Origin: JACPAB01 sp964366725
GTDB taxonomy: Bacteria > Patescibacteriota > Minisyncoccia > 2-02-FULL-40-12 > GWA2-44-9
Assembly: GCA_964366725.1 (NCBI GenBank)
Contig: CAYIUL010000019.1
Coordinates: forward strand, 1 to 9,040
Reading direction: 5' to 3'
Length of the DNA: 9,040 nucleotides
Every line of letters starts with the position of its first letter. The stretch's first letter is position 1. This document shows, one piece after another, positions 5,621 to 9,040 of the stretch. The notes under the pieces were generated by a model. The model searched no databases. It was given only the letters and a program-made list of their open reading frames with translations, and was not told where the DNA came from. The translations under genes were made by a program, and so were the position numbers.

Positions 5621-5644
5621 TTTTTGGTTCTTGTTCCATGTTTT

Positions 5645-5896
5645 TTAAGATTTAATATTTAAAGCGCTCCAGACCTTGCTCATTTTGACTTTAAGTTCAT
5701 CCACCTCGGCGCGAACATCAAGCTTCTTGTCCAGTTCATCAAATCGTCTGGAAGTCATGGCGGCCAAATTACCAACCTCATTCTCAATTTTTGACTCTAA
5801 TCTTGATTCCAAACCACCGATCTCTTTTTTTAGATCCTCTTTCGTCGCTAGTTTCCCTAGTTGCTTGTCAAAATATTGTTTGGTAAGTTCTGACAT
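5645..5896 (-). CDS. Small coiled-coil protein of unknown function
   Basis: The 83-residue product starts MSELTKQYFDKQLGKLATKEDLKKE and continues as heptad-like amphipathic helix (L-E-S-R-L-E-S-K-I-E-N-E-V-G-N-L, then F-D-E-L-D-K-K-L and V-D-E-L-K-V-K-M-S-K-V-W-S-A-L). Hydrophobic positions recur at 3-4 residue spacing for nearly the whole length, so a dimeric or trimeric coiled coil is likely. No catalytic motif, signal peptide or membrane segment is present. Proteins of this general style are common among small hypothetical genes of CPR bacteria, but I cannot name a family or role. A perfect TATAAT lies exactly 6 bases before the ATG, which would put transcription start at or near the A of the ATG. 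This suggests a leaderless mRNA independent of the operon transcript. The next gene starts within a few bases of its stop. Confidence 0.8.
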   Translation of the reverse strand: MSELTKQYFDKQLGKLATKEDLKKEIGGLESRLESKIENEVGNLAAMTSRRFDELDKKLDVRAEVDELKVKMSKVWSALNIKS

Positions 5897-5902
5897 AACT
5901 TT

Positions 5903-5908
5903 ATTATA
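5903..5908 (-). promoter_or_regulatory. Perfect -10 box (TATAAT) for a leaderless transcript
   Basis: TATAAT on the minus strand is followed by AAAGTT and then the ATG of the coiled-coil gene. With the usual 6-7 base distance from -10 box to transcription start, the mRNA would begin at the start codon. No good -35 match is found at 16-18 bases upstream; TTGCCA occurs but 27 bases away, so promoter strength is uncertain. Confidence 0.45.
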
Positions 5909-5957
5909 CGCTTATTTCTTAAAAATAACACTCGCTGGCAAGGGGAAGAGAATAATT

Positions 5958-6242
5958 TTAACTTGTTTCTCCTATTTCTTTTACCAGTTGCTTTACTTCT
6001 CTAATATTACTCATCATAAGGCCGAATCTGGCATTCCTTGTTGAAGGCGGCTCGCTACCCTTACTCTTTCTCTCTGATTCTTCCATTAAATTTTTCAGTT
6101 CGTCCAAAAGCAATTCTGCTCTTCTTTCTTTTTCTTCCTTGGTTTCTACTCTTGTCTCGATTGCTTGTTCTGGTTGTACTTCTGTTTGTGCTTCTTCGGC
6201 AACTTCTTCCTGTTTTTGAATTGTTGGTTTTTCGAATTTCAT
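5958..6242 (-). CDS. Small charged protein with disordered N-terminus and helical C-terminus, function unknown
   Basis: The 94-residue product begins MKFEKPTIQKQEEVAEEAQ. Residues 1 to about 35 are rich in Glu, Gln, Thr and Val without clear hydrophobic core and are probably disordered. Residues about 36-58 (K-E-E-K-E-R-R-A-E-L-L-L-D-E-L-K-N-L-M-E) form a likely amphipathic helix or coiled coil. The last third contains N-A-R-F-G-L-M-M-S-N-I-R-E-V-K-Q-L-V-K-E-I, another helix. No family, signal peptide or membrane segment is recognised. It is the first gene after rpsJ, 137 nt downstream, behind a strongly folded palindromic region. The ATG is the only sensible start. Expression may come from the operon transcript. 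That it is a real gene rests on its length, charged protein-like composition and collinearity with its neighbours. Confidence 0.7.
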   Translation of the reverse strand: MKFEKPTIQKQEEVAEEAQTEVQPEQAIETRVETKEEKERRAELLLDELKNLMEESERKSKGSEPPSTRNARFGLMMSNIREVKQLVKEIGETS

Positions 6243-6260
6243 ATTTTTATTTATTTTTAC

Positions 6261-6376
6261 ACATCACCCCGGCACCAATCTTTTCCGCTGACCGCCATTC
6301 GGAAAGGGGGCAGGATTGGTGCGGGGTAAATTCCGTCTACTACTCGCTTCGCCTACTGGCTCGCTCGCAGTGATGT
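6261..6376. repeat. 116-bp imperfect palindromic element between rpsJ and the inserted genes
   Basis: The ends ACATCAC (6261-6267) and GTGATGT (6370-6376) are inverted repeats. Nested within, 6266-6280 pairs with 6314-6327 as a 14-bp stem with one bulged base. Inside that, TTTCCG (6282-6287) pairs with CGGAAA (6300-6305). The right third has CTCGCTTCGCC and GGCTCGCTCGC repeats of the kind often seen in interspersed CPR repeats. There is no T-run on either side, so a plain terminator is unlikely. It could be a MITE-like remnant or a structured RNA. Confidence 0.55.
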
Positions 6377-6379
6377 CAT

Positions 6380-6712
6380 TTACATCTTTAACTCTATATC
6401 TACCCCCGACGGCAAATTCAGATTCATCAGCGCGTCGATTATCTTGGGCGTCGGGGAGTTGATATCTATTAACCTCTTATGCGTCCGCATCTCGAATTGC
6501 TCTCTGGACTTCTTATCGATAAAAGACGAGCGGTTAACCGTATATTTGTGTATCTCGGTCGGCAAAGGAACCGGGCCCGTCGGCTTGCCTCCGTAGCGTT
6601 CGATAGTGTCCACTATCTGCTTGGCCGAACGGTCGATTATCTTATTATCGTAGGCGCGCAGTTTGATCCTTATCTTCTGGTTGTTTTCCGCCGGCTTTTT
6701 TGCCTTTGCCAT
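6380..6712 (-). CDS. rpsJ: Small-subunit ribosomal protein S10
   Basis: The 110-residue product has the S10 core I-R-I-K-L-R-A-Y-D from residue 14 and G-P-V-P-L-P-T at about 46-52. It also has the F-E-M-R-T-H-K-R-L-I-D-I segment near 73-84 and the closing D-A-L-M-N-L-N-L-P-S-G-V-D-I. S10 is in the 30S head and, as NusE, also binds NusB and NusG in transcription antitermination complexes. The first about ten residues (Lys/Ala-rich) are slightly longer than in E. coli. The gene follows tuf by 43 nt, the usual end of the str region, but it is not followed by rplC: three unrelated small genes come first. The ATG is preceded by TAGAAAGAA, at best a very weak Shine-Dalgarno. Confidence 0.97.
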   Translation of the reverse strand: MAKAKKPAENNQKIRIKLRAYDNKIIDRSAKQIVDTIERYGGKPTGPVPLPTEIHKYTVNRSSFIDKKSREQFEMRTHKRLIDINSPTPKIIDALMNLNLPSGVDIELKM

Positions 6713-6728
6713 TTCTTTCTAAAGAACC

Positions 6729-6750
6729 AACCCCGACTTAAGCCGGGGTT
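6729..6750 (-). terminator. GC-rich stem-loop between tuf and rpsJ
   Basis: AACCCCG (6750-6744 in transcript sense) pairs perfectly with CGGGGTT (6735-6729) around an 8-nt loop, starting six bases after the tuf stop. The downstream bases GGTTCTTT are only weakly T-rich. It may be a partial terminator or an RNA-processing or stability hairpin that separates tuf from the ribosomal protein genes. Confidence 0.4.
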
Positions 6751-6755
6751 ATCTC

Positions 6756-7958
6756 TTATTTGCTTATTTTTGTTACAACTCCGGCTCCCACGGTCTTTCC
6801 GCCTTCTCTGATGGCGAATCTCTGCTTTTCTTCCATGGCGATAGGAGCAATCAACTGAACTTTCAAGTTTGCGGTATCTCCGGGCATAACCATCTCGGTC
6901 CCTTCCGGCAGCAATACTTCTCCCGTAACGTCAGTGGTCCTGAAGTAGAACTGCGGCTTGTAGCCCTTGAAGAACGGCGTGTGCCGTCCGCCCTCTTCTT
7001 TGGTCAAAACGTATATCTCGGCATCAAAATCGGTGTGCGGAGTGACGGAACCGGGCTTGGCCAAAACTTGTCCCCTCTCGACATCTTCTTTCTTCAAGCC
7101 CCGCAGAAGAACTCCTGCGTTATCTCCGGCCAATCCCTCGTCCAGTTGCTTGTTGAACATTTCAATGCCGGTAATGACGGTCTTGGCAGTCGGCTTCAGT
7201 CCGATTATTTCGGCTTCATCGTTCACTTTAAGCTTTCCTCTTTCGATTCTGCCGGTTACAACAGTTCCTCTTCCTTCAATAGAGAAGATGTCTTCGATCG
7301 GCATAAGGAATGGTTTGTCGAGTTCGCGAACAGGATCGACAAAGAATGTGTCCAGGGCGTCCAGCAATTCTTTAACCGGTTTTACCGCCGGGTCATCCTT
7401 TGACTTGGCTTCCAAGGCCTTCAGGCCCGAGCCCCTGATGACTGGGGTTTTTTCTCCGTCATACTGGTATTTGTTCAAAAGTTCCCTTATTTCGGCTTCA
7501 ACCAGATCCAACATCTCCGGGTCATCAACCTGGTCAACTTTGTTCAAGAAAACTATCAAAGAAGGCAAACCAACCTGCCTGGCCAAAAGAATATGCTCTC
7601 TGGTCTGGGGCATCGGGCCGTCAGTCGCGGCAACCACCAATATCGCGCCGTCCATCTGGGCCGCGCCGGTTATCATATTTTTGATGTAGTCGGCGTGTCC
7701 GGGAGCGTCTACATGAGCGTAGTGCCTCTTCGGGGTTTCATATTCCGAGTGATGTAAAGAAATGGTAATTCCTCTTGCTTTTTCTTCCGGAGCCGCGTCG
7801 ATCTGGCCTACGTCCTCGACTCGGGCAGTATAGCCCTCGTCTTTATACAAATCCGCGACATGTAAAATAGACGCCGTAAGCGTTGTTTTACCGTGGTCGA
7901 CGTGTCCAATGGTGCCGACATTCATGTGCGGCTTTGATCTTTCAAATTTTCCTGCCAT
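6756..7958 (-). CDS. tuf: Translation elongation factor EF-Tu
   Basis: EF-Tu is the GTPase that delivers aminoacyl-tRNA to the ribosomal A site in the cytoplasm. The 400-residue product is full length. I use the ATG at 7958 (MAGKFERSKPHMNVGTIG), the family N-terminus; a TTG seven codons upstream lies in repeat sequence. GTPase motifs are complete: G1 G-H-V-D-H-G-K-T (18-25), G2 R-G-I-T-I (62-66), G3 D-A-P-G-H (84-88, catalytic His88), G4 N-K-V-D (139-142) and G5 S-G-L (177-179). G3 has Ala where D-C-P-G-H is usual, and G5 has Gly where S-A-L is usual. Domains 2 and 3 follow, with K-P-Q-F-Y-F-R-T-T-D-V-T-G and the final R-E-G-G-K-T-V-G-A-G. The 120-nt upstream gap has a repeat array and a possible -10 TATAAA (8047-8042). 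No Shine-Dalgarno is visible. Confidence 0.98.
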   Translation of the reverse strand: MAGKFERSKPHMNVGTIGHVDHGKTTLTASILHVADLYKDEGYTARVEDVGQIDAAPEEKARGITISLHHSEYETPKRHYAHVDAPGHADYIKNMITGAAQMDGAILVVAATDGPMPQTREHILLARQVGLPSLIVFLNKVDQVDDPEMLDLVEAEIRELLNKYQYDGEKTPVIRGSGLKALEAKSKDDPAVKPVKELLDALDTFFVDPVRELDKPFLMPIEDIFSIEGRGTVVTGRIERGKLKVNDEAEIIGLKPTAKTVITGIEMFNKQLDEGLAGDNAGVLLRGLKKEDVERGQVLAKPGSVTPHTDFDAEIYVLTKEEGGRHTPFFKGYKPQFYFRTTDVTGEVLLPEGTEMVMPGDTANLKVQLIAPIAMEEKQRFAIREGGKTVGAGVVTKISK

Positions 7959-7967
7959 TTCTGGTTT

Positions 7968-8036
7968 AGTGCCTAGCAACTAGTGCATAGCGACTAGAGA
8001 TGAACTCTAATGGCTAACAACTAGTGGCCAGTTGCT
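7968..8036. repeat. Array of five degenerate 14-bp near-palindromic units upstream of tuf
   Basis: Plus-strand units are AGTGCCTAGCAACT (7968-7981), AGTGCATAGCGACT (7982-7995), AGAGATGAACTCTA (7996-8009, diverged), ATGGCTAACAACT (8010-8022, 13 bp) and AGTGGCCAGTTGCT (8023-8036). The implied consensus AGTGGCTAGCAACT is nearly its own reverse complement. The array lies in the 5' region of tuf and ends ten bases before its ATG. It is a repeat, not a CRISPR, because there are no spacers. Confidence 0.7.
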
Positions 8037-8078
8037 ATTAGTTTATACGCAAAGGTTATTTTAGCCGAATACCGGCTT

Positions 8079-8393
8079 TTAGTCAATAGATGCCATTTTC
8101 TCTTCTTTCTCTATCTCCTCCTTCAGGGCCAGAATGTCTTTATTTATCCTTTCCAAAACTTCCGATTCCGCTTCGCTGATCGTCGGTTTGGATTCATCTT
8201 TGCTTAACCCATTTGCGGGATTAACGGCGTGGTTATTGCCCGCATGGCTTATTTTTACCTCTTTTACCGGTTCCCCGAGAACCAGGTCCTTGTATGCGTC
8301 GTAGTTAAGTATCACAAAAGACGGCTCCCCGTTGTCCAGAACCAAAACAGCCGTGGAATTCTTAACTAACTTTTTTAGCTCGTCGATATTCAT
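8079..8393 (-). CDS. Small protein with Phd/YefM-like N-terminus, between fusA and tuf
   Basis: The 104-residue product starts MNIDELKKLVKNSTAVLVLD, then N-G-E-P-S-F-V-I-L-N-Y-D-A-Y-K-D-L. The pattern (short helix, strand, N-G-E-P, strand, then Y-x-x-Y-x-x-L) resembles the N-terminal half of Phd/YefM antitoxin-like proteins, where G-E-P-x-x-V/I and a hydrophobic Y-E-x-L stretch are common. The second half is different: a linker of Asn, Gly, Ser and Asp, then an acidic helix (E-V-L-E-R-I-N-K-D-I-L-A-L-K-E-E-I) likely to be coiled coil. No toxin gene lies beside it. It starts 17 nt after the fusA stop, so it is probably co-transcribed with EF-G. A role in translation or in regulation by the N-terminal domain is conceivable, but nothing in the sequence proves it. 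The similarity is by eye and modest. Confidence 0.75.
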   Translation of the reverse strand: MNIDELKKLVKNSTAVLVLDNGEPSFVILNYDAYKDLVLGEPVKEVKISHAGNNHAVNPANGLSKDESKPTISEAESEVLERINKDILALKEEIEKEEKMASID

Positions 8394-8410
8394 ATTCAGA
8401 TCCGGAGTGG

Positions 8411-9040
8411 TTATTTTTTGCCTTCTATTATGAGCTGGGCAACATTATTTGGAACCGGCTCATAGTGATCGAACTCCATATTAAATGTTCCCCTGCCCTC
8501 GGTCAAGGAGCGCAAAGACGTGGCATAACCGAACATTTCCGAAAGCGGGACCAGAGAATCAATGACCTTTAAATTCAGTGGACTTCTGTCGGCAATGCTT
8601 AATATTTGTCCTCTTCGGGAGGCAAGGTCTCCGGTCGTTTCTCCGAGAGACGGCTCCGGGGTTATTACTTCAACTTTCATTATCGGCTCCAGCAATATCG
8701 GCTTTGCCCTTTTGGACGCTTCGGTGAAAGCCATTGCTCCGGCAATCTTGAAAGCGATCTCGGACGAATCCACTTCGTGGTAAGAACCGTCATACAGCGT
8801 GACTTTAACATCCACCATCGGGAAACCGGCGACAACGCCTTTTTCCAGCGCTTCTTTAACGCCTTTCTCCGACGGCGCAATGAACTCCAGGGGGACCGAC
8901 CCGCCCTTGATGGCATTAACGAATTCATAACCGGCGCCACGCTCGAGCGGTTCAACGCGCAGCCAGACATGGCCGTATTGTCCGCGGCCTCCCGATTGCC
9001 TGATATATTTTCCTTCGGCCTGGGCTTCTGCCGATATGGT
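8411..9040 (-). CDS. fusA: Translation elongation factor EF-G, C-terminal part (cut by window edge)
   Basis: The frame is open from the window edge and encodes the last 209 residues of EF-G, the GTPase that drives translocation of tRNA and mRNA on the ribosome. The visible part is domains IV and V. It begins around A-E-G-K-Y-I-R, then Q-S-G-G-R-G-Q-Y-G-H-V (domain IV loop) and A-I-K-G-G-S-V-P. Next comes G-S-Y-H-E-V-D-S-S-E, whose His matches the domain IV tip residue known from E. coli (His583). Domain V has A-K-P-I-L-L-E-P-I-M-K-V-E-V and V-P-L-S-E-M-F-G-Y-A-T-S-L-R-S-L-T-E-G-R-G. The G domain is outside the window. The C-terminus, N-V-A-Q-L-I-I-E-G-K-K, is standard and ends at TAA. The small Phd-like gene follows after 17 nt. 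Confidence 0.97.
   Translation of the reverse strand, partial: TISAEAQAEGKYIRQSGGRGQYGHVWLRVEPLERGAGYEFVNAIKGGSVPLEFIAPSEKGVKEALEKGVVAGFPMVDVKVTLYDGSYHEVDSSEIAFKIAGAMAFTEASKRAKPILLEPIMKVEVITPEPSLGETTGDLASRRGQILSIADRSPLNLKVIDSLVPLSEMFGYATSLRSLTEGRGTFNMEFDHYEPVPNNVAQLIIEGKK

Noticed and set aside
5676..6044. A 122-codon plus-strand open frame over the small-gene region
   Set aside because: It is opposite the coiled-coil gene, Ser/Phe/Leu-rich as expected for an antisense shadow of Glu/Lys-rich sequence, and has no start signal.
6967..7689. A 240-codon open frame on the plus strand, antisense to tuf
   Set aside because: It lies wholly inside the EF-Tu gene, its translation is low-complexity Ser/Pro/Leu-rich, and it is a codon-bias shadow of a highly expressed gene.
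7959..7979. TTG start for tuf seven codons upstream
   Set aside because: It lies in repeat sequence, and the ATG at 7958 gives the canonical EF-Tu N-terminus.
7968..8036. The 14-bp array as a CRISPR
   Set aside because: Units abut without unique spacers and are too short and degenerate.
8063..8077. Terminator after the small Phd-like gene
   Set aside because: Only a 5-bp stem (AGCCG/CGGCT), and on the transcribed strand it is followed by AAAATAACC, not a T run.
8079..8393. A complete toxin-antitoxin pair next to fusA
   Set aside because: No adjacent ORF resembles a toxin; only the antitoxin-like half is present, embedded among translation genes.

Overview
The window is a stretch of translation genes, all read on the minus strand, in the order of the bacterial str and S10/spc operons. 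Read in the direction of transcription (right to left) it holds the end of fusA, a small Phd-like protein gene, tuf, rpsJ, three small unrecognised genes, then rplC, rplD, rplW, rplB, rpsS, rplV, rpsC, rplP, rpmC, rpsQ and the start of rplN. The proteins are clearly bacterial. I infer a member of the Candidate Phyla Radiation / Patescibacteria, probably Parcubacteria-like. The grounds are tails on several ribosomal proteins (L22, S19, L23), intergenic regions and even coding regions carrying short interspersed repeats, small coiled-coil genes of unknown function, and almost no Shine-Dalgarno sequences. TAA is the stop wherever I checked, and I see no sign of UGA recoding. The taxonomic call is inference from style, not from a marker-gene search.

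Right part (6380-9040): EF-G (C-terminal 209 residues), a 104-residue Phd/YefM-like N-terminal domain protein, EF-Tu and S10. The 120-nt gap before tuf is largely filled by an array of degenerate 14-bp near-palindromic units.

Middle part (5106-6379): this is the accessory piece. In the usual operon rpsJ is followed directly by rplC. Here about 1.27 kb separates them. It holds a 116-bp imperfect palindromic element, a disordered/coiled-coil 94-residue protein, an 83-residue coiled-coil protein with a perfect TATAAT placed for a leaderless transcript, and an 85-residue helical protein whose natural ATG start lies in another frame across an A9 run. A 257-nt non-coding leader before rplC follows, with several stable stem-loops, a terminator-like hairpin ending next to the rplC start codon, and a possible competing antiterminator.

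Left part (1-5105): a compact run from rplC to rplN in canonical order with gaps of 1-20 nt, except 53 nt before rplN. The gene products are ribosomal proteins of both subunits. They should be co-transcribed, with EF-G and EF-Tu (elongation factors) upstream. Two coding regions carry in-frame repeat material: four heptamers in rplC and a 48-bp double-hairpin palindrome at the 3' end of rplD. The recurring theme is a core ribosomal operon invaded at several points by different short repeat families and by small genes, without loss of reading frames.
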